This document shows, piece after piece, positions 43,000 through 55,347 of a DNA stretch of 64,000 nucleotides. Every line of letters begins with the position of its first letter. Position 1 is the stretch's first letter. The DNA is from Phaeosaccion multiseriatum (taxonomy: Eukaryota; Ochrophyta, other classes). The DNA lies in assembly GCA_965112735.1 (NCBI GenBank), contig OZ218964.1, positions 310,001 through 374,000 of the forward strand. The letters are read 5' to 3'. Both the position numbers and the translations under genes were made by a program. The notes beneath the pieces are model-generated. The model saw only the letters and a program-made list of their open reading frames with translations, made no database searches and was not told the DNA's origin.

Positions 43000-45900
43000 T
43001 CATGGGCACCCCCACCCGCGCTGCCGTAGCGCTCCTCCTCGACGGCTCTGCTCCTCTGCCCGTCCCACGCACGGGGCTCCACAGCCCGCCATGCCCTCCA
43101 TCGCCCCTTCCTCCTCCATCTCTCCCACCTCCCCTCCCCTCCTTGAACCACTGGCGGTGTTCGCGAGGGACTGATACAGCGCCCTTCCCTTGTTCAGCAG
43201 GCGAGCCTCTGCCTTGCTGAGGCGGGCGGGGTGGGCATGGGGGTGAGAGGAGTGTGCCTCACGGCCATGGCCACTTGGCGGCGGAAGCGAAGCGAGAGAG
43301 GACGGCGCTGGGCACGGAGCTCGTACTTCTTCTTCGGGACTTCCTTCTTCGGGTCCTACCTCCGTACGCCCGCCTCCTCCTCTTGTTCCTCCTCTTCCTC
43401 GCTGTTCTTTCTCTTGCTGCTCTCCGGGCCTTCTTGCTTCTGTCTCCTCTGCGGCCTCTTGTACTCGCTCTTCTTGTCTGGGCGCTCCTTCGTCTCTCTC
43501 CCCTAGTGCCTCTGTGCCACTCACTCCGCCACCCTCTCCCCCTTCTCCTCCTCCTCCTCCTCCTCCTCCTCCTCCTCCTCCTCCTCCTCCTCCTCCTCCT
43601 CCGGGATTTCTTTCTTCTCTCTCCCTTTCTGCGTCTGTGCAACTTACTCCTTCTCCCTCTCCTCTTCCTTCTCCTCCTCCATCGCCTCCGCCCCCTCCAC
43701 CTCCCCCGCTGCTTCCTTCCGCTTCGGCTCCTTCCAATGGCTCGCCCGCTCTCTCTCCCATTGCCCCGCGCATTGAGCTACAAGGCTCCTCCTCGCTGGT
43801 ATCTACCGCCGGTGACAGGTGATAGACACTGCCGTGTGCCACTCCGTCGTGCTTCGGCATGGCTTTATCGCCTCCTCGCGGAATCCCGACTTTACGTCCG
43901 ATTACCACCACGCGCTTCTCTTTCGTGGTGCTGTTGCTCTTCGTTTCCGGGCTCGTAACTTGTTTGCTCCTTTCCGGGCTCTTCCCTTTCCTGCTCCTTT
44001 CCGGACTCTTCACTTTCTGGTTTCTGGCAGTGGCGTTTGCAGCGGCAGCGGCAGCGGCAGCGGCAGCGGCAGCGGCACCCTGGTGCTTCGTCTGTGCGAT
44101 GTGCTGCTGGGCCAAGAAAGGCGTCGTCTCCCACGCATCTTCGATGTTCTTGTCAACTCGGAAAACGATGCTGCTCCTTCTCTCGCTGCTCTCTCCTCCT
44201 TGTCCACCCGGCGCCCCTGCAACGCTGCTTCTGATGCTCCCCTCCTGCTGCTGGGCGTGTTGCTCCTCCATCGTACCCACATGGCCGTCGCCATCGTCCC
44301 CGGTCGATTCCGCAGCAGTCACATCAGCAGTCGCAATAGCAGCAGACTCCTTGTCACCTTTCGGTCCACTTTCTGGCCCACTGGCCCGCGCTGCTTCTCC
44401 TTGCGAGCTTTCTTCCTCGCGAGCACCGCCCCCCTCGCCCTTGTCCTTGTCTTTGTCCTTGTCCTTGTCCTTGTCCTCGCCACCGCCACTTGTGCCTTCC
44501 TTCGCAGCGCCACCTGCGGCAGCGGCGTCTCCTCCGCCTTTCCTGTCCTTCTCTTCCTTCTCACCCTTGCTGCTGCTGCTGATGCTGCTGCTAATCCCGA
44601 TGCTGCTGCTGGCGATGCCCTCACTCTTCCCCTCCTCGCTGTCGTCTCCACTCTTCACCACGATACCTACTCCAATTCGAGCTTTGCTGCCCTTCATTGC
44701 CATTTGCTGCCTGCTGGGGATGAGCTCTGTGGTATGAGTCCCCCCCTCGCCACACACGCCCAAGCCGCTCTTGTCTGTACAGCCCCTTACACTCCCCCTC
44801 GTACTCGACCTCCGCCCTCCGCCACCGCTACTTGACCAGATGCGAGTGCTGCCTTCTCTTGCGCCGCCTGCTGCTGAGTTAGGGCCGTCCAAGGAAAGGA
44901 GCTTGAGGTCTTTCGAGCCGCTGCTGTGGGAGCGTTCGCGGGAGAAGGAGGCCCTGAGCGAAGTTCTCCCGCTCCCGCCCGACTCGACTCCCTCCTGCGG
45001 CGTAGCGGCCATCGTCGCAGCGGAACAATTTGTACCAGAGGGGAGGTGTGCAGAAGGCCGAGGGCAGCGATCATGATCGTGCTTGCCTGGCGGCTGGGGT
45101 ATCCGCCTCGTCTTCGAAGTCACGGTACTCTGCTGAGCCTCAGCCTCAGCCTCCGCGTGAGGAGGACGCTCGTCACGCGGTATCGATGCGGACCCGGACG
45201 CGGAGCCTGGTCCTGCCCCTGACCGTGACCACGACCCTGCTGTTGCTTCTTCATGCACCGCAGGTCCATCGCTCGTCCGCTTCGAGCCGCCTCGTGAAGC
45301 CCGCCGGGGCGCCGACCAAGCTCCAGGCCCAGACGAGGCCCTTCTTGAGTCTCCTCCTGCCGACCTGCCGCGCTCCACTACCATGCCCTCCTCCTGCTGC
45401 TGCTGCTGCTGCTGCTGCCGCTCTCTGCTCTCTACTCCCGTCCCACCCTCCTCGCCGTCTTCGCTGGGCCCGTGACCATCATCATCAGCCCACATGGCCA
45501 GAGCTCTGAGGCTCATCCTCGGCGCTTTGCTTGACGCCGCCTCGAGCTTGCGGAGATGACGAGAGCAAAGATCGAGAGGAGGAGCTGGAGCTATCGTCGG
45601 GGAGCGTTCAGTGGCGCTGAACCTTGCAATGGCATTGGCGGGGCCACGGCCTGCCCACCCTCGGGCCCGATGGTCGCCAGCAGTCTCGTCGGCCGTACTA
45701 CCAAACCCACCACTGCCGCTCTGCTCAGTGTGGCGTGTGGCGTTCAGTGGGCTTCGGTCGCTGCCCGTCAGGAAGAAGGATCTTCTCTCTTCGAGCGACG
45801 CTGCCCTGTGGGCCTGCACATGCCTCTCCGCTCGACAGTCGACTTGCCTTTGACGGGCGGTGTGAAGGGCGTGGTAGCGTCGCCAGCTGTATTCGGACAG

Positions 45901-48900
45901 CATGCCCAACACGCGGGGCTCTAGATGGCGACACGCACTGAGTAGCAGGAATAGAACTGTGGCGCCTCCCTCCCCCGCCACAAGGGAGTCACTGTTTAGG
46001 CCGAAGTAGTCCGTGTCGGCATCAAACTGTTGCATCGCAAACTGCTGCAGCTGCTGTTCCTCGGGCGAGGCTTTCCTCTTCCATGCGCCTCCACCGACAG
46101 GGCTGCCTGAAACGATGCTGTCAGGGCCGTCGCCATCTGAAGGGAAGGAAGGGTGCGCGAACATCCTAAAGCAGTCTCCCACTTGGTCCAGCACAATGCC
46201 TTGCCTTTCTGCATCTCCCTCTCGCTGCGGTACCTCCTCTTGGCTCTCACCTCCACACCCATCCCCCGCTAGTGCTACAGCAGCAGCAGGGTCGCCGTCA
46301 CCTTCTAAACCCCACGGCATGAGGCGACAGCTCCCCGCAGCCAGGAAGACGGCATGGCTGCGGTGCGAGCCGCTGGCGATGACAACCTCCCCCGGAGCGA
46401 AGGTCCTGCTCTTGCAGCATCGTGCCAACAGATCGACGTTGCACGTGTCGCTCTCGAGTCGGAACACCGGTGGTTCCCTCCCCTCTTCCTCCTCCGCATG
46501 CTCCCGCTTCGCTCCTCTGTCGCTGTCTGCTTCTTCGCTGTCCATGCCGACTTGCTCGTGGGTCCTCTCCTGCACCTCTTGTTCTGACCAATACGTGTCG
46601 AGAGCAGCGCCGCCAAGACTACCATTCGAAGGGTGGTGCCTGCTGGCATCATGTGGTGGCAAACGCGTTTCCTGTCCTCGTGATTGGCTTGCTCCCCCTT
46701 CTCCCATCATCGCACTCCGCCGCCCTCCTCCTTCCATTGCCATCCCGGCTCCTTCTCCTCCTCTTCCTCTTCTTCCTCCCCCTCCTCCACCCCATTTCGT
46801 CTCAAGCTTGTTGCGGCTCTGCTGCTGAGAAAGATGCCAAGACCGACTGCCGCCACGATGAGTCTCCTGCCTTTCACCCATGCCACGCCGCTGCTGTATC
46901 GCCAACTGCTGCTGCTGCCGCTGGAAGAGCTCTACAAAGGCCCCAAGAACCCTCTTGTGCTCCCGTCTGCGGGCCTGGAGCACGGGGCTGATCAGTGAGT
47001 CGAACTCCTCCGGCCCGAGCCTAAGCAGCTCCACCTTGCCATGGCTCAGGGCCACCTCTGTCCTTCCCTCCGTCCTTGCCGTACCGGCCCCGGCTCCAGT
47101 CATATGCTGCTGCTGTGAAGCATCCGATTGGGAAGTCACCGGGACGTCATGCCCCACAAGAGGCCCCGCTTCGAGGACGTCATCAGGCCCAAGACGCACC
47201 AACCGCCAGCGAGAGGCTCGCGTCCGACCCGTGCCAATTGGTGATGCAGTGACAGCACCAGCAGGAGGAGCGGCGGCAGCGGCCGGAGCGCCAGTGGCCG
47301 GAATCTTGTCCCCACGAGGGCAGGGAGGAGAAAGCGCACGGCCCCTCTTTCTTCCCCGAGCACCGGCCCGAACGGGAGGTGGCGGTGAGGCGCGTCGGGT
47401 GGGGGATCGCGATGGCGAGGGGCAAGGGCACGGTTCCTCCATAGGACCTAGTACGGCTGCGTTTGCCCGAGAGAGAGGGCTCTCGAAGACACAGTTTGGC
47501 TCGGGGCTTGGCTCATGGGTAGACTCTTCAGCGCCGCCCCCCTGCTGCTCCGAGGCCAATACTGACGACGACGATGATGAGGACGACAAGGATGGAGCAG
47601 CACCAGCAGTAGCAGCAGCAGGAGTACGAGTACCCAGTGCCACTTGGACCGCGACACCCCCCCCACCCCTACCGCCGCCGCCGCCGCCGCCGCCGCTCCT
47701 CTCGGACACGTCGTAGCAGAGCAGAGGCGGTCTGGCGGACTGGCCGATGTGTAAGCGCTCCATCATGCCGGCCTGGCTCTGCACCACCGAGTACGCTTGC
47801 TCTTGTGATACATCACCAGCAGTAGCAGCAGCAGGAGAGGGAGCAGCGGCAGAGGCAGGGGAGTCGCGAGCCGCGGCGTGGTCGGCGGCCCAGGTGCTGC
47901 CTCCCTCCAACATGATCACATCCACGTGACCGCTTAGGATCAAGAAGGCGAAGCGACGGGCTGAGCACGTGGACAGAGAGTCGGAGGGCACTACGGCCGG
48001 AGGACTTTCCCGTCGCTCTCCTCCTCCTCCTCCTCCTCCTCCTCCTCCTCCTCCTCCTCCTCCTCCTCCTCCTCCTCCTCCTCCTCCTCCTCCTCCTCCT
48101 CCTCCTCCTCCTCCTCCTCCTCCTCCTCCTCCTCCTCCTCCTCCTCCTCCTCCTCCTCCTCCTCCTCCTCCTCCTCCTCCTCCTCCTCCTCCTCCTCCTC
48201 CTCCTCCTCCTCCTCCTCCTCCTCCTCCTCCTCCTCCTCCTCCTCCTCCTCCTCCTCCTCCGCCTCCTCCTCCTCCTCCTCCTCCTCCTCCTCCTCCTCC
48301 TCCTCCTCGTTCTGCTGCGCATACTCCTGGTGCGGCTGCTCCTGTTGCTGCTGCTGGTAGTGCATTACCCTGACTGTCTGTGAGACATGACCTCCACTGC
48401 TGCACCTGCACGTCCTCCTGCTGCTGCTGCTGCTGTATCACCAACTGTTGCGGCTGCTCCTGCTCCCTCGGCTCTGGAGACCGATGTTGGAAGGCGAGGT
48501 CGTCCTTCGGGCCCCCCTCGGCAAGGGCAGCCCGTGATATTAAAGGGTAATCGTAGACGAGCTGCATGTCATCCAGACAGACCAAGCTCCCTCCCCCCAA
48601 TGTCGCGCACACGTCCTCGAAGGGCCACTTGGTCATTACTCCTTGCGCCGTCAGGCACTTCCACCCCGGGGGGGGTGGGGGGGGTGGCAGAGCCTCGTCT
48701 CCTTCCTTGTCTTGCTCACCTCCTTCTGCTACTGAGTTGCAAGGAGGAGCGGGAGAGGCCTCCATCGGGAGCCACCCCTGCTGCCTCCCGTCTCCCGTGC
48801 TGCTGTCCATGCTATGCTGCTGCAGCCCTCGCGAGGGGGGACATGGAGCCAAGGCGGAGGACGGTGACACCGGGCCACCATGACCACCCCCTTCGCCTCC

Positions 48901-51305
48901 TCCTCCTGCTGCTGCTGCTGCCCCTGCCCTCCCCCCCCCCTCCATGGCCCACTTCTTGAGCAGCGCAGTCGCCACACACCGCTCCTCCCTCGTCCTCCGC
49001 CGCGGGGCTTTGGCCTGCAGCACCGCCCGGGCGCGTCGCACCATCGCGTGCTCGAACACGCCCTGCAACACATCGAAGGTGTTCCAAAACCCGTTCGAGT
49101 CGGAGTAGTAAGCGAGCACCACTGTCACCACTGCGGTGTGAGCCCTCACCTCGACCGGGCCGGGCGGGTAGACCTTGCAGGCCATTGGCATCCAGTGCTC
49201 CGTCCCTCCCTCCACCCCACACACAAAGTCCATCCAGAACTCAACCACCCTGCTCGCGTTCACCACGGCGTGGAGCAGGCGATGCCGCAAGCGGTGGGAT
49301 GGAGGCGTATTGCTGCTGCTGCTACTGCTGCTCCTCTTCGACGCTAGAGTGCCCGCTGGAGCAGGCTCGCTGCCATCCTCAACCTTCTTCGGCTGCTGCT
49401 GCTGCTGCTGCTGCCCTACGTCAGGCCCGGTTGCTTTTGCTTCGCTTTCACCTTCACCTTGGCCCTGGCCCGCGCTATCCACCAAAAGCACGTCCCAAGT
49501 ACCCTCATCGTCGGCGGTGCTCTCCTCAGCACGCCCTTCCTTTGGCACCTCCTCCTCGTCCTCCTCCTTCTCGTCATTTTCGAGCTCCTCTTGCTTCCTC
49601 CCACTCATGCTCCCGGGGTTGCTGTCTTGCCCCTCCCCGGGGAGCGCCTCCTCGTCCTCCTCCTCCTCCACGTCCTCCTCCTCGTCGTCCTTCTTGCCCT
49701 CTTCCTCGTCGTCCTCGTTCTCCTCGTCCTCGTCTGTAACCACATAGTCATCGTCGCTGTCGTCTTTGTCGTCGTGACCACTCCTGCCTTTGCCTTTACC
49801 TTTAGCCTCCTTCTCGAACCCAAGCTCTCTCAATAGCACGTCGGAGTTTCGACGCGCGACGTAGGAGCTCTTACTAGCCTGTTGAGGACAAGCCCGAGTG
49901 GAGGCAGCACAGCATCGACGCGAGGGAGGGACAGCAAGAGCACGGACGGAGTCAGGCATCAGCGAGCACGCTCCGCCTTCTTTCTCCCACCTGGAGTCAA
50001 GAGAAGAAGGGAAGAAGGCCCGGCCACAACACCGATGCACGCTCCTTCCCACACCCCTCTCGTTTATACCCACGCACACGCACACACTCCCACCCAAGCG
50101 CACACTTACCTCCACGCTGAGGCGCAGGAGCTTATCCTCTGCTATGCCGAGCTGCAGTCGGTTTGCCAGCTCAGCGCAGAGACCGCTCAGGGCGGCAGGG
50201 AGGAGGCCACGCAGCGGACCGTAAAAGCTTTGGCTCTCCTCCTTGCCCGCCTCGCTCCCTCCTTCTTCAGCCCCCTCTCCGCTTCTTTGCTGGTCTTGTT
50301 CCTGCTCACTAGTCGACTGTGGTTTGGGTACTTTCGGCTTGACCCAGGACGTCCACTCCTCTTCAAAGACCGTGAGCACGGGCAGCATCTCCCACTTGCC
50401 TGTAGAGGCCAACCAGCCCGTGACGAACAAGCACTCGTGGTCCTGGATAGAGAAAGCAAGCAGCACCGAGGTCCCGCCTAAAGTGCGAAGCGCCTGCCAA
50501 ACTACTCTTGTGACAGGGCTGTAGGTGAGGAGCAGCTTGCTCAGAGGATTGTCCTTGCTGAGGGTTCTCTTCTGGGCCGTTTCTGTAATGCCTTGGAGCT
50601 GCCTCCGGATATGGGGGCCGGAGGGTCTGTCACCTATTGAGAAGGAGAGCCGCGCCTCGCTCATGTCTACTCTTCCTTTGTTGTCCGAGGTCGGCAAGGT
50701 GAGCCGAAGGCGCGAGAGTACCCAGTTGCTGAGCCCGAGCAAGCTCCTGGAAAAGACACAAAATATAGGTGTGTAGGAAGAAGGAATGATATCAGATGAG
50801 CAAGCTCTTTGTTCCTTTCGCCGTGCTCCATCATATCTCGATCTGTTTGCCACTCCTCCCGTTCAGTCGCTCCCTTCACCACTTTGCTCACTCGGGAGAT
50901 ATTTTGGCCTACCCTGCTGCACTCACTCTGGAGATATTTTGGCTAGTGACTCCGGCAGGTCGAGTCCAGTCCACCAGCGCTCGTGTAAGGTCAGCTCCAA
51001 TCGGACTATAGCACGAAAGTCGTGGGCCTTCGAGCAGAGGAGGGAAAGGACAGTAAGAGTGGGCTCGGTCAGGGGAACCTTTATAAAGTCTCCCACCCAC
51101 CTACCTGTACGTACAAACTATCTTTGTGGACCACCCACACTGCTGCCAAGAGCTTGCGCCCCTCCAATCGCATACAACGCTGCACCACTGGAGGTAGCCC
51201 TGGTTCTGGCCGGATGATGCAGTGCTGTTGCGCGGGGTCCAGCCGAATCCCCCACAGTTCCTTGAGTTGGAATTCCATCCGATCCGACACAAACAGACAC
51301 CGCAT
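43000..51305 (-). CDS. Giant protein with cyclic-nucleotide-binding-like domains and long poly-Gly
   Basis: Three exons join in frame: 51305-51115, 50746-50110 and 49878-43000, about 2568 residues; exon 3 alone is 6.9 kb open. Residues 1-280 are a conserved-looking globular region. A strongly acidic stretch follows (about 300-450), then a second globular part (about 480-560, RVVEFWMDFVCGVEGGTEHW). A run of about 95 Gly lies near 800-900. At least one cNMP-binding-like jelly roll is visible: LLARCCKSRTFAPGEVVIAS then HAVFLAAGSCRLMPWG near 1425-1465. Weaker pieces are FAFLILSGHVDVIMLEGG near 917 and HGKVELLRLGPEEFDSLI near 1225. The last about 1000 residues are disordered and Glu/Gly/Ser/Lys-rich. 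Ligand binding is unproven: the usual Arg-containing phosphate-binding cassette was not seen. Exon 1 donor was chosen by phase. Confidence 0.7.
43548..43602. repeat. (CTC)n microsatellite encoding poly-Gly in the giant gene
   Basis: About 18 triplets, read as Gly on the minus strand of the cNMP-binding-like gene. Confidence 0.9.
48018..48308. repeat. Very long (CTC)n / (GAG)n tract inside an open reading frame
   Basis: About 290 bases with one visible interruption (CCGCCT near 48260). In the frame of the giant minus-strand gene it is read GGA, giving about 95 consecutive glycines. No GT-AG pair flanks it in a way that would obviously remove it. Confidence 0.95.
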
Positions 51306-52029
51306 TCAAGGAAGGAGGGTGGTCGTCCTCTTTAGAGAGGCGAGAGAGAGGAAAAAAAAAAAAAAAAAAAAAAAATGAAACTGTGGGAGAGGGAGAGGGG
51401 TGAGGAATACAAATACAAAATTAGCACACATCGGGTTTCCTGTGTTATTACTTCTCTATCACAATACATCTACCTGAGTTCGGGGGGGGGGTGACCTTTC
51501 CATCGTGGTCAGGAACTCATCCTCCTATCATGTCTCGAAGCCCTCTCCTCTATGAACAGGCGCCGCAATCCTCTTCTGGCGCTCATCTCGCCTCTGCGAA
51601 CAATTGTGGGCCAGACCAGGGAGTTCCAAATGGAGTTGGTACCCTTGGTGAGGAAGGAAAAGAGCGAGGACCGGCCAGCGCCAGCCGCCTTGCCTAGAAG
51701 ACGATAGAAGCCTTCAATATGGAAAGGTTTCGACCGATGCACAGACGGACGGCAAAGCAATTCCGACAAGGCAGACACACAGCGCCTGGGAAATGCACAG
51801 CCCAGGCGGTGAGAAGGAGAAGGGCTCGGGAGTCAAGGGGGCTCGGGGGCATCATAGCTAGCATCGCACCTTCGGCACACCCTCATTCCACATTCCACTG
51901 GCCTTTTTTGTGCTGTACTGCTGAGAACGCACTGCTTGCACTTGCAGCAAGGGGCTTCAATATCGACTTGAGTGGAAAGCTGCATCGATCTTTGACTCTG
52001 TAGCCGCCGAACTGGTCAGCTCCCCCGAG
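51306..52029. promoter_or_regulatory. Upstream region of the giant gene and 3' side of the RNase gene
   Basis: About 720 bases with a poly-A run of about 23 at 51351-51374, a G10 run near 51482-51491, and no coding sequence that I can support. The promoter of the minus-strand giant gene should lie in its left part. Confidence 0.4.
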
Positions 52030-54969
52030 TTAGTAAGTCTCCGAGTACGCCGCTGCTCCCTCATCAGAGCTGATCCTCCCGCCCTCTTGCTGGTCGTCCG
52101 GAGTTAAGTGCCTCCACCCCAGTCGAAGGTTCATGCCCCGGGGCGAAGGGGGCGCAGCGGGCTTGACCATAATGACTTCGCCCAGGCTGAGAGAGCCGAA
52201 GCCGTCTCCCTCGGGGAGTCTCTCCTGCAGCCCTAGCTCGGTCAAGACGACCATGTAGGCCTCGCCCCCGTTGGGTACAGGCTTTGACCCCAAGATAACG
52301 GCCTCGTACTCTCTCGAGCTGCCCTCTCGTCGAAGGTACTCTAGCGCCCAGTAGCGGTTGCAGTCTCTGGATATCCTGCCCCCCATGCCGAGGACGTTGT
52401 CGTTGGATTGCACCTCTCGCATGATCTCGCTGGCTGGTAGCGGCCCTGCCTTACTTCCCCCCCCCTCCTCCTCCTCCTCCTCGCCCCCCACTTGTGGCGC
52501 TGCTCCTGCTTCGCTGTGAAGCCATTGCTTGAGCTGATAGTGCACCACCATGTCATTGAACCTCCGAATGGGCGAAGTCCACTGCACGTAGGCCTCAATG
52601 CCCAGACCAAAGTGAGGACCTGGCACCGAGGAGACCTCTGCCCCGGACATGAAGCGGTAGGACGCCTGTGCTCGACAGTACCGCTCTGGGAAGGACTCAA
52701 ACCAGTCGTCGCCAGGCAGCGACTCGGGGGCCCTCTGTTTGCGGAAGGGCAAAGCGATTTGAGCCTCCCTGGCCTTGACCGCACACGCCTCTCCAGCCAT
52801 GACCATCATCTCCGTGACGAGCACCGTGGAGGGCTGCGCAGGGTCGTCGGGCGTCATCGTGATGATCCTCCCGTCGGGCTCTGCGCTGCTGTCCTTCTTG
52901 ACCTTGATATTGGACTGCGGGGCCTTGGAGAAGCGGTCCACAGAGCCGTTCTGGGACCGGTACCCGAAACGCCGATCTGCCCAGTGCTTGAGGCGGCTGA
53001 TGTCCCGCTCTTCATTGGCCGACACGTTCTCGAACAACATCTCATCCACCTCCTCGTACGTCAGCCGCATGTCTACGGTGATGAGGGAGGGCGTGATCTC
53101 CACATCGGCGATGGAACCGTCGTCATTCAAGAGCACCCCCATGCTGAGAGCGTATGCATCCTGGCCGCGATTGAGGGATAGAAGCTGCCCGGCTACAGTC
53201 ATGGGCATCATAGGCACAGTCCCCTCGGGTAGGTACAGAGACGTTTGGCGGCGCTTGGCCATGCGGTACAGCCCCGAATCCTTGTCTACATACCGCGACA
53301 CGTCCGCAATGTGCACCCACAGGCGCTCACGGCCATCCTCCAGCGTCTCCACGCTCAGCGCGTCGTCCACCTCGACCGTGTCTTCCGAGTCAATCGTGTA
53401 CGTCTTGAGGCCTCGAAGGTCTCTCCGAATTCTCGCATCCGGGTCAGGAGGAGGGTCGTCGAGGAGGGCCTGAGCCTCTGCCACAATGGCGTCAGGGAAG
53501 GGGTGGGCCCACTCCGAGTCGAATAGGTAGAGATTCTCGTGCTCGTCCATCAGGCCCAGCTGCTGGCAGAGCTTGAACGCGTTGGTTCGAGTCGATGCCC
53601 GCCCTAGGAGCTGCAGCAACTCGCCCCCGCCATACTCCTCCGGGCGCGGGTCATCCCTTGGCTTGACCGAGAGGTAGGCCATCATCTTGAGAGATTCGAA
53701 CTTCGCTTTGTTCTCGTCCGCCAAGCTCTCCATGTCGAGCACAGGGAGCTCGTCCCTGGGGAGCTTGTCGGGGTTGACAGTGCGCGCGTGGATGATGGCA
53801 GCCAGAGTCTTCCCGAACTTCTCTCGCTCGGCTTGCTTGGCGTCTTCTACTTTGGCCTGTAGGCGACATGCGTGTCGATCGAGTCACACGAGACCAGGGA
53901 GAGAGAGAGAGAGAGAGAGACAAAGCAGAGAATGCAAGAGAGGAAAGAGTATAGAGTACGGAGGAGCTCGGGGTGAGGCGGACGGCCGTGGAACGCAAGA
54001 CTTGAGCAAGTTGCGAGACGACGAGGGCAGCCGCAGTCAGCCGTGGCTGGAAGGAAAAGGAGGAAGCCCCCGCGGAGAGAGGAAATGTCCTCTAGAGCAG
54101 TCGTCTTGCATAGTGGAAGCGAGAACCACTCGTCTGTCGCCCTCCTGCCCCCCCCCCCCCCTCCCCCACGATTTACACACGTGTGGAGCCCTGCTCACCT
54201 TTTGGAGCGCGACGTCCACCACCGCCTTGGACTTGACCTCGAAGGCCCCGTCCTTGCGCTTCTTGAAGAGCATGCCGCCCTTCTCCGTACCGAGCATGCA
54301 GAAGGCGCCATAGCACCGCCCCGGACTGGCGTCTCCGAGAACGAGCTCGGCGAGGTCTGGAGGGTAAAAGGGCTCCGGGTTGGGCTCCTCTACCATGAGC
54401 TCCCAGGCCATGTCCAGCAGCTCCGTCCTCTCTTCCTGGGAGGGCACCTCCTCAATCTCCAACGTTTCGTCTCCTTCAGAGGCTTCCTCCTGCGTCCATC
54501 GGGAGAAACGGGCAACGTCTGAATACTTGTACGTCTGGCCCATGGGAGGCTTGGGCACAATGTAGCGAATGTCCTGCGGGGCGATGGAGGATTCATTACC
54601 TCGCTCGTCCATAACCTTCCAGTTTTTTTTTCCGTCAGGCTCTTTGATCAAGCCTAAACCCCCGACGGACTTGCGAGTGAACACCACCAGCGCCCCCGCC
54701 TTGATCTGCTCTGCCTTTGAGGCTGCACTGAGTTGCATGGTCCATGGCCCACGATGTACCACGCCGGCCGCTGCTGCTCCTGTCCCCCGCGGTGTTGCAG
54801 CAACTGCTACTGATCCTCTAAACCGAGACTGGGTGCTGCAGTCGTGCCTGCTTTGGCTGTCGCATCTAAAGACGTGGCGTAGTGCTGTTGGTTGGTAGAA
54901 GCTCGTGCTGGGATGCAGCAAGAGCAGCAGGAAAGTACCACACAAAATCACGACTGTAAGAATCCCCAT
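52030..54969 (-). CDS. RNase II/R family exoribonuclease, probably plastid-targeted
   Basis: 3'-to-5' exoribonuclease of the RNB family, which processes and degrades RNA; the plant homologue works in plastids and mitochondria. Two exons join in frame: 54969-54199 and 53856-52030, about 865 residues. The N-terminus is bipartite: a signal peptide (MGILTVVILCGTFLLLLLHP) ending STSF, with Phe at the presumed cleavage site, then an Arg/Ser/Ala-rich stretch. The catalytic RNB block has the acidic residues that bind metal (TIDSEDTVEVDDALSVE), AKRRQTSLYLPEGTVPMMP, and YVQWTSPIRRFNDMVVH with the conserved Arg pair. The C-terminal S1-like part is present (LGSKPVPNGGEAYMVVLTEL). An in-frame Glu/Gly insert of about 20 residues lies between the last RNB motif and the C-terminal domain. 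Function is secure; plastid location is inference. Confidence 0.9.
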
Positions 54970-55347
54970 CCTGACGCTATTGCTGCCCCTGCAGAAGTCT
55001 CTCCGACAATTCCTCGTGCTGATTGGTCTCTTCGTCATCACAAGCTCCTGGAAGCCACACAGGCCCCTGGCCCTGCCTCCCCCTCTCCCGTCAGGCCCAG
55101 CAAAATCCCCACTGCTCTCCCCTCTCCTATATTTCCTCCACTGTGCGCTGGTGTTGTGTGCTGCGTTGTGAGGAGAAGGGGCTTTCTTCCTGGGATTGTG
55201 CGTGCTCAGCGACTCAGGGGCTCGCGTGAAGTGCCATCGCATCCAAAGCATACCGACCAAAGTGTCTCCACCCACAAACCAAGAGAGGAAAGAATGAGAT
55301 AAGAGGAGACAGGGGGAGGGACGTGGAGCACGAGAAGCACGGGCACG
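54970..55347. promoter_or_regulatory. Intergenic region between divergent RNase and GET4 genes
   Basis: 378 bases between two start codons. The minus-strand frame stays open upstream to 55275, so a longer RNase N-terminus is possible, but the signal peptide at 54969 makes that start the better choice. Confidence 0.4.

Noticed and set aside
43254-44835. Long plus-strand frames rich in Leu/Pro/Ser opposite the giant gene
   Set aside because: They are antisense shadows of a GC-rich, repetitive coding exon. They lack splice-consistent partners and domain motifs.
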